A stretch of DNA of 64,000 bases from Bacteroidales bacterium (GCA_003141895.1 PLNT01000007.1:225783-289782), one strand, 5' to 3'; numbered from the stretch's first letter, positions 25,452 through 34,535 are shown. A program made the numbers and translations. Notes: a model not told the origin generated them from the sequence alone.

Positions 25452-26210
25452 ATGAAAAAACTCTCCCCTTTGAAAAGTATATTATTTGCAGCCATTCTTC
25501 TTGTATCAGGTTGTGAGAAAGAACAATCCTATTCCGGACAGGGAAATGCCAGGCTCAAACAGGAATTCCTGTACAACATTGATTCTCAGACAATGATAGG
25601 AATAGTAAAGGAATATGAATACAACGATCAGGGAAAGATCAGCAGGACATCAACTCCCATGTATGAAAATAGGTCGATAACAGGAACCATAAGTTATAAC
25701 CTGTATGATTATGATTCTTCAGGTCGCCTGGCAAAAATCACCAATTATAATGCAAATATTAATTCCCCGACGGGTTTTATTAACCTGAGCAACTTAATTT
25801 ATGAATACTCCGGTGATGGGTTAAAAACAAAAGAATCAGTTGAATATCCGGCCTCAGGAATAAAAGAGTATACCGATTATGAATATACAGCGGGCAGGCT
25901 GACGGGTAGTAAAAAATATTCAAATAACAAATTAGAGAGTTATATCCGATACCAATATGATAATTCAGGAAGATTAATAAAAGAATCTACATTTGCTTCT
26001 GACGGACAAGGTCTGAGTTATACGATACACTCCTACTCCGGATCACTGCAGATAAAATCTGATTTTTACACGTATTCAAATAAAGTTCTGTACCGGTCTA
26101 TAACCCGTACATATGATGAAGGCAATAATCTGATTAATCTTGAATCAAAAGAGATGGTGCCCTCAAGTTCGATGATGAGTTTTGTAATGAAATACATCTA
26201 TTATCAATAA
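25452..26210 (+). CDS. Lipoprotein with YD/RHS-like short repeats
   Basis: ATG 25452 was chosen: MKKLSPLKSILFAAILLVSGC is a lipoprotein signal with lipobox VSGC; an upstream in-frame start at 25413 would add an unlikely leader. 252 residues. The body holds four or five YD-type beta-hairpin repeats such as YEYNDQGKISRTS, YDYDSSGRLAKITNY and YQYDNSGRLIKES, as in Bacteroidota DUF4595/RHS-like surface lipoproteins. No catalytic motif. It is probably periplasmic or surface-exposed. Monocistronic. Confidence 0.75.
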   Translation: MKKLSPLKSILFAAILLVSGCEKEQSYSGQGNARLKQEFLYNIDSQTMIGIVKEYEYNDQGKISRTSTPMYENRSITGTISYNLYDYDSSGRLAKITNYNANINSPTGFINLSNLIYEYSGDGLKTKESVEYPASGIKEYTDYEYTAGRLTGSKKYSNNKLESYIRYQYDNSGRLIKESTFASDGQGLSYTIHSYSGSLQIKSDFYTYSNKVLYRSITRTYDEGNNLINLESKEMVPSSSMMSFVMKYIYYQ

Positions 26211-26375
26211 GCCGGTACGGGATGCATGGGGCATAGTGCGTGGTTAAAGGATTTTGGATTTCAGATTTCACTTTTGTCTTTATACTTTTGTTCCCCCCAC
26301 GCCTGATGATGCTGGTTGCTGGTTACCAGGTAGTTCAACGTTAACCTCAACCTTTTATTCACAAATCCTAAAAAA

Positions 26376-26759
26376 ATGAGAAACACAACAATTTTAAGTA
26401 TTATTCGATGGACAGCTCGCATTGTTGGAACATTGATCGTTTTCTTAACTTTGTTCATTGGAATTGGCGAAATGCTTGAGGGACAGAGGAACCCTGGCTC
26501 TAGTTCGTTTAACACCTTATTGATAATAACTTTTATTATTTGGGGGTTAGGTCTTGTAGGACTACTTCTCGCCCTATGGAAGGAGGGTATAGGAGGAATT
26601 ATCTCATTATTTTGCTTTATTATTTTCAACATTCTCGTAGCGACTAATCCTAATCCGGAATCAAGATACAGCATCGTTCTCTTGGTCTTCATGATTCCTT
26701 CAGTATTATATTTATATTATTGGTGGTTAGCAAAGAAATCATCTAATAAAATTTCTTAA
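26376..26759 (+). CDS. Four-helix integral membrane protein (127 aa)
   Basis: Hydrophobic segments at ~12-32, ~45-66, ~71-90 and ~98-118 with short loops. RWTARIVGTLIVFLTLFIGI and GEMLEGQRNP near the start match a Bacteroidota family of small membrane proteins with no known role (the DUF7670 type, from memory). No charged residues typical of transport are inside the helices. The coding strand is supported by the hydrophobic pattern; the antisense frame at 26261-26692 is its shadow. Confidence 0.65.
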   Translation: MRNTTILSIIRWTARIVGTLIVFLTLFIGIGEMLEGQRNPGSSSFNTLLIITFIIWGLGLVGLLLALWKEGIGGIISLFCFIIFNILVATNPNPESRYSIVLLVFMIPSVLYLYYWWLAKKSSNKIS

Positions 26760-27215
26760 TAGTAAAGGGATAATCACTACTATAAGTTCCTTAAAAGCAA
26801 GGATCTGTTTATATGACAAATTGAACTAAAACCAGCCCATAACACGGTCAAAGTAAATTAGCTTGTCACAGTATTTGTCTGGTCAACAAGATAAGATATA
26901 AATCAATTAGACATTCTAATCAACTATAAGCTATTCACCTGTAACACGATAGTGATGACACAATCGCACTCCATAATACCAAAAACCGAGCATGCCTGTC
27001 TTGCCTATTGAGATTTCTCCTTATTTAATACAGGAGAACAAAACCGATTGGAAAGTGCCGAGTAGATTAACTTTAAGATATCAGTTACTTATATCAATAT
27101 ATTTTCATTCTTGCTTTTGTACCGTTTCTTATTCTATTTATTTAAATTGCAGTTCAAATTATAATGCAAGTAATTAATGTACTTTTATTTAACCAGATAA
27201 AAACTTTATTATATA
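26760..27215. other. Non-coding AT-rich stretch, 456 bp
   Basis: Between the membrane protein and the DndC-HNH chimera I see no supported gene. A 61-codon frame at 26992-27177 has no recognisable features. Neither a tRNA end nor an attachment-site duplication was found, though this is the left edge of the accessory block. Confidence 0.4.
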
Positions 27216-28385
27216 ATGGCATTGAATGTAGACTATATTGAAAATGAAATAATTGACCAATACTTGTTTGATGAAAATCCAACGCGACCATGGATTATTG
27301 GATTTAGTGGGGGGAAAGACAGTACAATGCTCTTACAAATTGTCTGGAATGCTTTAAAAAGAATTGATCCAATCCTTCTTACAAGAAAAATCTATGTGGT
27401 ATGTAATGATACGTTGGTGGAGAATCCCAGAATTGTAAAATTTATTAATACTACTTTAAGAAAAATACAGGAAGCAGCTAATTTGCAACAAATCCCATTG
27501 TTTGTTCAACAAACGACACCAAGACTGGATGATACCTTCTGGGTGCGATTAATCGGATTGGGCTACCCCGCACCTAATAAATTTTACAGATGGTGTACTG
27601 ACCGAATGAAAATCACCCCAACAACTCGCTTAATTGTTGAAAAAATTGCAGAAAATGGGGCAGCAATTATTCTATTAGGTACTCGCTCCGCTGAAAGTTC
27701 TACTCGTGCAGCTTCAATGAAGAAGCATGAGATAAAAGGTCAACGGTTGCGGAAACACCAACTTCCTAATGCTTATGTATATGCACCTATAAAGGATGTT
27801 TCCACCAACAATTTGTGGCAATATTTAAACCAGGTTCCTCCTCCCTGGGGTGGAAACCATAAAGAATTGGTGACTCTTTACAGAAATGCCAGTTCCGGAG
27901 ACTGCCCTCTGGTAATTGACAGTACAACTCCAAGTTGTGGAAATAGCCGGTTTGGTTGCTGGGCTTGTACAGTTGTTCAAAAAGACAGGAGCATGGAAGG
28001 ATTGATAGACAATGGAGAAGAATGGATGCTCCCATTGGCAGAAATAAGAAACTTTCTTGTCGAAACTAGAGATAATCCGGAGATATACAGGGAAAAGCGC
28101 AGACGTAACGGGGAGATTGTTGAAAAATACTTCAGCGAAAGTTATGATGATACAATAACAAATGGAATTGCCTTGTGTCCTAATCTTCACAGAGCGTTTG
28201 ACCGAGGATTAATTACTATTGATAACAACTACAAAGTAATTGTTTCAAAAACATTCAAAGAGGATGAAACAAATTACAGCATTCGTATTTTTGAAAACCA
28301 ACAAATCTTTTTGCCGAAGCAAGAAATACATTTTCCGCTAATAGATAATTTTAGCTGGCATAGAAGAAAGATATTCAAAGCATAG
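27216..28385 (+). CDS. dndC: In-frame chimera: DndC N-terminal part fused to the C-terminal end of an HNH endonuclease
   Basis: 389 residues. About 1-300 is DndC, the PAPS-reductase-like enzyme that puts sulphur into the DNA backbone: PP-loop SGGKDST (31-37), YRWCTDRMK with C127, and the iron-sulphur cysteines C230, C241, C248 and C251 (GDC, PSCGNSRFGCWAC). At EKRRRNGE (~293-300), where DndC normally continues for 100 or more residues, the sequence changes. FSESYDD, then NGIALCPNLHRAFDRGL (N316, C321, H325), then ITIDNNYKVIVSKTF and WHRRKIF at the end are the tail of an HNH endonuclease. The first HNH histidine (usually in AHIxP) is absent. So it looks like a deletion joint between a dndC and a nuclease gene. 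The frame stayed open, so the protein may be made, but neither half is complete. Confidence 0.8.
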   Translation: MALNVDYIENEIIDQYLFDENPTRPWIIGFSGGKDSTMLLQIVWNALKRIDPILLTRKIYVVCNDTLVENPRIVKFINTTLRKIQEAANLQQIPLFVQQTTPRLDDTFWVRLIGLGYPAPNKFYRWCTDRMKITPTTRLIVEKIAENGAAIILLGTRSAESSTRAASMKKHEIKGQRLRKHQLPNAYVYAPIKDVSTNNLWQYLNQVPPPWGGNHKELVTLYRNASSGDCPLVIDSTTPSCGNSRFGCWACTVVQKDRSMEGLIDNGEEWMLPLAEIRNFLVETRDNPEIYREKRRRNGEIVEKYFSESYDDTITNGIALCPNLHRAFDRGLITIDNNYKVIVSKTFKEDETNYSIRIFENQQIFLPKQEIHFPLIDNFSWHRRKIFKA

Positions 28386-28392
28386 AACCAAA

Positions 28393-28512
28393 ATGGAAAT
28401 CATCTACATATTCCTTTCAGTTATTACGATTCTCCTTATCATAAACATCATTCTTACTTTTAAAACAGGTGGGAAATGCAGGAATGAATTAGCTGAAATA
28501 AAAATTCATTAA
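28393..28512 (+). pseudogene. Truncated duplicate of the rmuC 5' end
   Basis: A 39-codon frame, MEIIYIFLSVITILLIINII then LTFKTGGKCRNELAEIKIH, lines up with the first residues of RmuC at 29389 (MVQYFILALLAILLIVNIIL, TLKAGKDGSGNELSEIK), including stretches of identical DNA (GATTCTCCTTATC). It breaks off after the membrane helix. It begins 8 nt after the DndC-HNH stop and is separated from full rmuC by the BRO-family gene, so that gene sits between a partial and a full copy. Confidence 0.75.
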
Positions 28513-28543
28513 CCTGACTCATTTAATAATAAAAAGTAATACG

Positions 28544-29374
28544 ATGGGCTACGTAAAACTATTTGAGCAAAAGGAAATCCGTTCGTTATGGAACGAAGAA
28601 GAACAGAAATGGTATTTCTCTATTGTAGATATCGTAGCAATATTAACAGATAGCCCTAATCCTCAAGTGTATTGGAGGGTAATGAAAAAAAGATTGAAAG
28701 ACGAAGGCAACGAAACCGTTACAAATTGTAACGCTTTGAAAATGCAGGCTCCTGATGGTAAAATGAGACTGACTGATGTTGCCGATACAGAGCAACTTTT
28801 AAGGCTTATCCAATCCATCCCGTCACCAAAAGCTGAACCCTTTAAGCAATGGCTGGCAAAAACAGGATATGAAAGGATGAAGGAAATTGCTGATCCAGAA
28901 CAAAGCCTGGACAGAGCAAGAGAAAATTGGCAAAAACACGGTCGAAGCGAAAAATGGATTCAGCAACGCATGACTGGTCAGGAAACCCGAAACAAGCTGA
29001 CAGATTACTGGAAACAAAGCGGAGTGAAGAAGTCGGACGAGTTTGCTTTTCTGACAAACATTATCCATCAGGAATGGACTGGATTGACAGTAAAGAAACA
29101 CAAAGATTTAAAAGGGCTGAAAACACAAAATCTTCGTGACCACATGAGTGAAGCAGAACTCATTTTTACAGCACTTGCCGAACTCTCTACACGTCAGATT
29201 GCAGAAACCGATGAAGCCAAAGGCTTAAAGCAAAATGCGACCTCCGGGAAAAAAGGAGGAAGAATCGCTAAAAATGCCCGTTTAGCATTAGAACAAAAGA
29301 CAGGAAAAAATGTCATTACCTCTGATAATTTCCTGCCTCCTGCCAATGAGAAAAAGAAAATTTATAAAAAATAA
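28544..29374 (+). CDS. BRO-N/DinD-like (DNA-damage-inducible D) protein
   Basis: 276 residues. The N-terminal ~110 residues are a BRO-N-type DNA-binding fold (IRSLWNEEEQKWYFSIVDIV, YWRVMKKRLKDEG, LTDVADTEQLLRLIQSIPSP, KQWLAKTGYERM). The rest (SLDRARENWQKHGRSEKWIQ, TGQETRNKLTDYW, LKGLKTQNLRDHMSEAE) is the long DinD-type helical domain, ending in a basic tail. DinD inhibits RecA filaments in E. coli, and relatives are common on islands and prophages. It lies 14 nt before full rmuC and may be co-transcribed with it. Confidence 0.8.
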   Translation: MGYVKLFEQKEIRSLWNEEEQKWYFSIVDIVAILTDSPNPQVYWRVMKKRLKDEGNETVTNCNALKMQAPDGKMRLTDVADTEQLLRLIQSIPSPKAEPFKQWLAKTGYERMKEIADPEQSLDRARENWQKHGRSEKWIQQRMTGQETRNKLTDYWKQSGVKKSDEFAFLTNIIHQEWTGLTVKKHKDLKGLKTQNLRDHMSEAELIFTALAELSTRQIAETDEAKGLKQNATSGKKGGRIAKNARLALEQKTGKNVITSDNFLPPANEKKKIYKK

Positions 29375-29388
29375 TCTCAAGAGCAATC

Positions 29389-30879
29389 ATGGTACAGTAT
29401 TTCATTCTTGCCCTTCTTGCGATTCTCCTTATCGTAAACATCATTCTCACTTTAAAAGCAGGCAAAGATGGTTCTGGTAATGAATTGTCTGAAATAAAAG
29501 ATTCAATAAATTCACTTGTACAAACCCTTAAAGTCACCGAAGCAAATTTAAAAGGTGAGTTTGCAACAAACAGAAAAGAAAACTCAGATAATGCAAAAGG
29601 ATTGAGAGAAGAAGTCAATAATCATTTAAACACTTTCACTAAAACATTTTCAGACCAACTAACTACCCTAACCAACTCAGTGGCTGAAAAATTTACTGTA
29701 TTCCAGAACAGTATTGACTCAAACAATAAGGATAGCCGCAAAGAACTTAAAGAAAATCTTGAAGCATTTAAAAATGAATTGAATATTGCCTTAAAAGATT
29801 TCAAAGAAAACATCAGAGATAGCTTTTCTGATTTCAACAAGCAACAACAAACTCAGAATTTTGTAAACACCGAAAAACTGGATGGATTGAAAAAAACATT
29901 GGAATCCTCCATCAAAAATTTACAGGACGGTAATGAGAAGAAGCTGGAAGAAATGAGAAACACCGTTGATGAAAAGTTGCAGAAAACTCTGGAGACAAGA
30001 TTAACCCAATCATTTGAAATTGTGAGCAAGAACCTGGAATCGGTACAAAAAGGGTTAGGAGAAATGCAACAACTTGCAACCGGAGTTGGTGATTTGAAAA
30101 AAGTTTTAAGCAATGTTAAAACAAGAGGGATTTTAGGTGAATTGCAATTATCAAATATTCTCGAACAATTACTTTCACCGGAACAATATGAAATAAATGT
30201 CATTACTAAAAAAGGAACAACCAACCGGGTTGAATTTGCAATAAAAATACCACAGCTTAATCAGGAAAATAAAGTACTGTTAATGCCCATCGATTCTAAG
30301 TTCCCTATAGAAGATTATTATACACTCTTGACTGCGTATGATACAGGAGACACGTCATCTATTGAGGTATCGGGTAAGGCGTTGGAATCAGCAATTAAAA
30401 AAGCTGCTAGGGACATCCATGATAAATATATTGATCCACCCGACACGTCTGAGATAGGATTGCTTTTTTTGCCAGTCGAAGGATTATATGCCGAGGCTGT
30501 TCGAAGACCCTCCCTGATTGAAACTCTTCAAAGAGATTTTCAGGTAATAATTACGGGTCCTACTACATTATCAGCAATTCTCAGCACAATCTCCTTTGGT
30601 TACAAAACAATGGCAATGGAACAAAGAAGTGGTGAAATTAAAAGGACTTTAAGCGCAGTAAGAACGGAGTTTAACAAGTTTGGGGACGTCTTAAAAAAAG
30701 CCAAAGATAAAATTGACAAAGCAAGTGAGGATATAGATGAATTGGTTGGAGCCCGTACAAGAAAAATTCAGTCAAAACTTAAATCATTTGATGAGTTACC
30801 AACCTCAGAAGTTAAATTGATTTTAGAGACAACCACAGAACCCGATCCGGCTGAAGAAACTAAAGATGATAAGGACTAA
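29389..30879 (+). CDS. rmuC: RmuC family DNA recombination protein
   Basis: 496 residues. N-terminal hydrophobic anchor (~4-22), a coiled-coil region (~30-215) rich in Lys/Glu, then the RmuC nuclease-like domain from about 215 to 440: GVGDLKKVLSNVKTRGILGE, LMPIDSKFPIEDYY, IGLLFLPVEGLYAEAVR and ITGPTTLSAIL. The C-terminal acidic tail is variable. RmuC limits inversions at short inverted repeats in E. coli. The 4-nt overlap with the convergent cysteine-desulfurase gene is tail to tail. In this island it may belong to the former defence cargo. Confidence 0.9.
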   Translation: MVQYFILALLAILLIVNIILTLKAGKDGSGNELSEIKDSINSLVQTLKVTEANLKGEFATNRKENSDNAKGLREEVNNHLNTFTKTFSDQLTTLTNSVAEKFTVFQNSIDSNNKDSRKELKENLEAFKNELNIALKDFKENIRDSFSDFNKQQQTQNFVNTEKLDGLKKTLESSIKNLQDGNEKKLEEMRNTVDEKLQKTLETRLTQSFEIVSKNLESVQKGLGEMQQLATGVGDLKKVLSNVKTRGILGELQLSNILEQLLSPEQYEINVITKKGTTNRVEFAIKIPQLNQENKVLLMPIDSKFPIEDYYTLLTAYDTGDTSSIEVSGKALESAIKKAARDIHDKYIDPPDTSEIGLLFLPVEGLYAEAVRRPSLIETLQRDFQVIITGPTTLSAILSTISFGYKTMAMEQRSGEIKRTLSAVRTEFNKFGDVLKKAKDKIDKASEDIDELVGARTRKIQSKLKSFDELPTSEVKLILETTTEPDPAEETKDDKD

Positions 30880-32054
30880 ATCATATTCTTTAATTCTTTG
30901 ACCCGCTTTTTTATTGCTTCAATAGTTATTTCAATTTCAGCCCTGGTATTCTGTTTTCCCAGACTAATCCGTATGCTACTAAAAGCATCATTTTCATTTA
31001 AACCCATAGCTGTTAGAACGTGACTGGGTTCTATCGAGGAAGAGGTACATGCGCTTCCATTACTAATAGCAATCATTGGGAATTCATCTTCAGGATTGCT
31101 TAATCCCATGATTAAAGCGTCACTATCGACACCCTGAAAGCAAATATTTAATGTGTTAAACAATCTTTGTTCTTTGTTCCCATTGATCCGGGTATTCTCA
31201 ATAGATAATAGTTTATCTTCCAAAAGATTTCTTAAATCAGCAACTTTCCTGGAAGTGCTTATCATTTCTTTTTTTGCTAAATCACCGGCAACCCCAAGAG
31301 CAACAATTCCGGGTACATTAAGTGTCCCGCTTCGGATACCTCTTTCATGTCCACCCCCATGTAATAATGCAGGAATTTTTATCCGGTTATTTCTTTGCCT
31401 TATAAATAATGCACCAATTCCCTTAGGAGCATATAATTTGTGCCCGCTAATACACATCAGATCAATCCCGGATTCATCAATGTTTACTGGAATTTTCCCA
31501 ATTGCCTGGGTTGCATCAGTCATAAAAATTGCACCTGCAGAATGAGATAGTGCAGCAACTTCTTTTATAGGCTGCAGAACGCCAGTTTCATTATTTGCTA
31601 ACATAACGGACACAAGAATTGTCTCCTCTTTTAAAGCATTCCTGAGCTCTGATAAATCAATTAAACCATCTGACCTGACAGACAAATATGTTACTCTGTA
31701 ACCTCTGGATTCAAGATATTTACAAGTATCAAGAATAGCTGGATGTTCAGTGGCGACGGTTATAATATGTTTTCCTTTTGAAAAGTAGTTTTCTGCGACA
31801 CCTTTAATTGCAAGATTTATGGCTTCTGTAGATCCGGAAGTAAAAATTACTTCGCTGGTTTCAGAGCCAATTAAATCAGCGATTTTGCTTCTTGCTAACT
31901 TTACCGCTTCATAAGCTTCAACACCAAATTTATGTGTACTGTTTGCGTTGGCGTAATTGGTGGTAAGATATGGCATCATAGCCTCCAACACACGTTCATC
32001 AATAGGTGTAGTTGCATTATTGTCAAGGTAAATTATCTTTTTTCCGGAATCCAT
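30876..32054 (-). CDS. Cysteine desulfurase (NifS/IscS class; candidate DndA role)
   Basis: 392 residues. IYLDNNATTPID at the start, ATEHPAIL with H104, PLP-lysine K206 in SGHKLYAPKGIGAL and active-site C336 in SNGSACTSSSIEPSHVL are all kept, so it is catalytically intact. The enzyme takes sulphur from cysteine as a persulphide. In phosphorothioation systems a desulfurase (DndA or IscS) feeds DndC. The convergent position next to the DndC-HNH remnant, with no isc/suf scaffold gene adjoining, makes a former DndA role likely. A housekeeping NifS-like role cannot be excluded. Confidence 0.8.
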   Translation of the reverse strand: MDSGKKIIYLDNNATTPIDERVLEAMMPYLTTNYANANSTHKFGVEAYEAVKLARSKIADLIGSETSEVIFTSGSTEAINLAIKGVAENYFSKGKHIITVATEHPAILDTCKYLESRGYRVTYLSVRSDGLIDLSELRNALKEETILVSVMLANNETGVLQPIKEVAALSHSAGAIFMTDATQAIGKIPVNIDESGIDLMCISGHKLYAPKGIGALFIRQRNNRIKIPALLHGGGHERGIRSGTLNVPGIVALGVAGDLAKKEMISTSRKVADLRNLLEDKLLSIENTRINGNKEQRLFNTLNICFQGVDSDALIMGLSNPEDEFPMIAISNGSACTSSSIEPSHVLTAMGLNENDAFSSIRISLGKQNTRAEIEITIEAIKKRVKELKNMI

Positions 32055-32438
32055 ATATAAGACAAATTTATGAATTTAAGATGGATGATCACTATATAAA
32101 AAATTAGATATGAAACATAATTAAATTAAACCACAAGTACCGCAAAAGCTTTAATCTGATAAAGTACATGCTCAAATTAGGTATTATGGAAAATTACTGC
32201 TCATATAATGACAAATCTTATCTTTTCCATAAAGTATCAGCAAATATTATTAAAATTTAATAAATAAAGAAGGCGGTACATTTTGTCTCACTGCATTTCT
32301 CAATAACATAAGCAAGGATGAGTTCTGTTCCGGGTAATTTAGTATTCTTGACTAAAGTGAAATAAATCATTTGAATTTATATTGTTAAACTTGTCTAAGA
32401 AGATTATTTCAAGAAAATCTGTCAATATTTAACCTTAC
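32055..32438. other. Non-coding stretch, 384 bp
   Basis: A divergent gap between the cysteine desulfurase and a FISUMP lipoprotein. AT-rich; I see no gene, stable hairpin or clear promoter. TAAATTTG on the minus strand (32070-32063) resembles a -7 box but lies too close to the start at 32054 to be convincing. Confidence 0.4.
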
Positions 32439-33224
32439 ATGAGAAAAATATCTAAAATTTCAGAAAGATTTTTACTGTTTATATCGCTATTAATACTTAT
32501 CCTTTCGTGCAAAAAAGATAAACCCATTACTCAGAATCCCATCATCTTTAATCCTGACTTAACCTATGGTACAATGACCGACTATGATGGAAACGAATAT
32601 AAAACTATAACTATTGGTACTCAAATATGGATGGCTGAAAACCTGAAAACTACAAAATTTAATGATGGTATAGACATACCTCTGATAACAGATTACAATT
32701 CATGGAATAATAGTACCACTCCAGCTTATTCCTGGTACGACAATAATTCTACTTTTTATAAATCAATATATGGAGCCTTGTATAATGCTTACACTATAAA
32801 TACCGGCAGGCTCTGTCCTCTCGGTTGGTCGGTTCCAAATAATAATGACTTGACAACATTAGTAACCTTCCTGGGAGACACTGCCGGAACATATCCCTAT
32901 AGCGCCAGAGCTGGCAATAAACTAAGAGAAATAGACACTTACCATTGGACTATTGGTATGGCTGGTGGAGCAGGTGTCTGGTATCCAAGCACTAATGTTG
33001 GCACTAATGAAAGCGGTTTTACCGCTCTGCCATGTGGCCGACGAGGTGGCGACGGCTCTTCTGTGGGGAGTGGTTCCAACACCTATTGGTGGAGTTCTTC
33101 AGTACATGTTTTAGTAGGGAACAACTGGTATTGGAGTGTTGGAAACGTATACGGTGGAGTAGCTAGTAACTACGATTTCAGCAAGAATTATGGTTTTTCT
33201 GTTCGCTGTTTAAAAATAAATTGA
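32439..33224 (+). CDS. Short FISUMP-domain lipoprotein
   Basis: 261 residues. Lipoprotein signal with lipobox ILSC (near residues 21-24, followed by KKDK). No fibronectin-like repeats: after a ~25-residue linker the FISUMP domain begins with MTDYDGNEYKTITIGTQIW, MAENLKTTKFNDG, then CPLGWSVPNNNDL, ESGFTALPCGRRGG, YWWSSSVH and the end FSVRCLKIN. It is the minimal member of the family in this window. Its product should be a surface or periplasmic lipoprotein of unknown role. It stands alone between the Dnd remnant and Fic. Confidence 0.8.
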   Translation: MRKISKISERFLLFISLLILILSCKKDKPITQNPIIFNPDLTYGTMTDYDGNEYKTITIGTQIWMAENLKTTKFNDGIDIPLITDYNSWNNSTTPAYSWYDNNSTFYKSIYGALYNAYTINTGRLCPLGWSVPNNNDLTTLVTFLGDTAGTYPYSARAGNKLREIDTYHWTIGMAGGAGVWYPSTNVGTNESGFTALPCGRRGGDGSSVGSGSNTYWWSSSVHVLVGNNWYWSVGNVYGGVASNYDFSKNYGFSVRCLKIN

Positions 33225-33493
33225 TAACCACCTGATCCTAATAATTACAATAAAGCACGAAACGCTAACTTGGACGCTTTAGTTAATTTGCTTCCGCAGC
33301 CCGGACTACTTCGTAATCAGCCCCCAAAGTCTATGATATAGAACTTTAACCCACTTATTAAATCTTCTAACACCCGGACTGATCCTGCTGCCGTGACAAA
33401 GTCAATATCAACTTTATTTGTTAGCATCGCATGAAGCATACAGGGATTGAATTACTCCTAAGCAAGTTGTGTTTAATTCGCGACTCCCTGCAC

Positions 33494-33524
33494 TTGAGAT
33501 AGAAAGAACTAATTAGTATCTTTG
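33494..33524 (+). promoter_or_regulatory. Promoter of the Fic gene
   Basis: TTG at 33494-33496, 20-nt spacer, TATCTTTG at 33517-33524, matching TAnnTTTG. Transcription start expected near 33531, inside the palindrome that follows. Upstream DNA 33225-33490 holds no gene. Confidence 0.6.
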
Positions 33525-33545
33525 ATAGTATCAAATGATACTATC
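33524..33545. promoter_or_regulatory. Perfect palindrome (operator candidate) at the Fic promoter
   Basis: GATAGTATC (33524-33532), AAAT, GATACTATC (33537-33545): 9-bp arms, 4-bp spacer. A further half-site AGTATC lies at 33515-33520. The site overlaps the end of the -7 box and the predicted start, where a repressor would block transcription. The Fic protein's own C-terminal winged-helix-like region is an obvious candidate to bind it. Confidence 0.6.
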
Positions 33546-33560
33546 GTTAATTAAGTTTCT

Positions 33561-34535
33561 ATGAAGCCTCCTTACCAGATAACAAATAAAATTATCGAGT
33601 TAATTGCTTCAATTTCTGAAAAAATTGGAGAAGTAAATTCTGCTCATTTATACAGACCACCAACTGAATTAAGAAAAAAGAACAGAATCAAAACAATTCA
33701 GTCTTCCTTGGAGATTGAAGGAAACACTCTTTCTATCGAACAGATAACTGCGATTTTAGAGAATAAAAAAGTTGTTGCGCCTAAAAAAGATATTCTAGAG
33801 GTAAAAAATGCAATTATTGTTTACGACAAACTCGCAGATTATAAACCATATAGTTTAACTTCTTTCTTTAAGGTTCATGAGATTCTTATGAAAGGACTTG
33901 TTGACAATCCAGGCTGTATCAGAAGTAAATCTGTTGGGATTATCAAAGGTTCGGTAATAACACATGTAGCACCTCCAGGCAACATAGTTCGTTCATTATT
34001 GAAAGACTTATTTGACTATCTCAAAAAAGACAAAGACCTACTTCTTATTAAAAGTTGTATCTTTCATTATGAGGTAGAATTTATCCATCCATTTATTGAT
34101 GGAAATGGAAGAATGGGCCGACTTTGGCAAACAGTACTTCTGAGACAATATTCCCCGGTCTTTGAGTTTCTTCCTGTTGAATCTTTAATAAAGGCAAAAC
34201 AAGAGGAATATTACAGAATTCTTGGAGAATCTGATAATCAAGGAGATTCAACTGGATTTGTGGAGTTTATGCTTCAAATCATTAATGACTCGCTTGAGAA
34301 TTTATTAATCAACCAAAATGTGAACCTTACAAGTGAGGACCGGATAAATATCTTTAAAGAAAAGGCAGGATCTGATTCATTCACAAGACAAGACTACATG
34401 AGACAATTTAAGGATATTTCATCTGCTACTGCCAGTCGAGATTTAAAAGAAGCAGTTGACAAAGGGACCTCAGAAAGGACCGGTGACAAAAGGACTACAC
34501 AGTATAGATTTAAAAATAAAAAACATCAGTTTTAA
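33561..34535 (+). CDS. Fic family protein (AMP-transferase type) with C-terminal HTH
   Basis: 324 residues. The catalytic loop HPFIDGNGRMGR (176-187) is intact, with H176, acidic D180 and the phosphate-binding GNGR. An N-terminal autoinhibitory helix is present: S49-LEI-E53-G54 matches (S/T)xxxE(G/N), so it is a class II, self-inhibited Fic. The C-terminal ~70 residues (FTRQDYMRQFKDISSATASR, then DLKEAVDKG) resemble a winged helix. Such proteins add AMP to target hydroxyls in the cytosol; targets cannot be predicted. The promoter palindrome suggests self-control. It is followed 13 nt later by an RDD membrane protein. Confidence 0.9.
   Translation: MKPPYQITNKIIELIASISEKIGEVNSAHLYRPPTELRKKNRIKTIQSSLEIEGNTLSIEQITAILENKKVVAPKKDILEVKNAIIVYDKLADYKPYSLTSFFKVHEILMKGLVDNPGCIRSKSVGIIKGSVITHVAPPGNIVRSLLKDLFDYLKKDKDLLLIKSCIFHYEVEFIHPFIDGNGRMGRLWQTVLLRQYSPVFEFLPVESLIKAKQEEYYRILGESDNQGDSTGFVEFMLQIINDSLENLLINQNVNLTSEDRINIFKEKAGSDSFTRQDYMRQFKDISSATASRDLKEAVDKGTSERTGDKRTTQYRFKNKKHQF

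Noticed and set aside
26261-26692. 143-codon minus-strand frame
   Set aside because: Antisense shadow of the four-helix membrane protein, whose hydrophobic pattern supports the plus strand.
26992-27177. 61-codon frame before the DndC-HNH gene
   Set aside because: No recognisable motif, conservation cannot be judged, AT-rich composition; more likely non-coding.
33250-33300. Imperfect palindrome considered as an integron attC site
   Set aside because: No R-box/L-box pair of the right form and no integrase; too weak.
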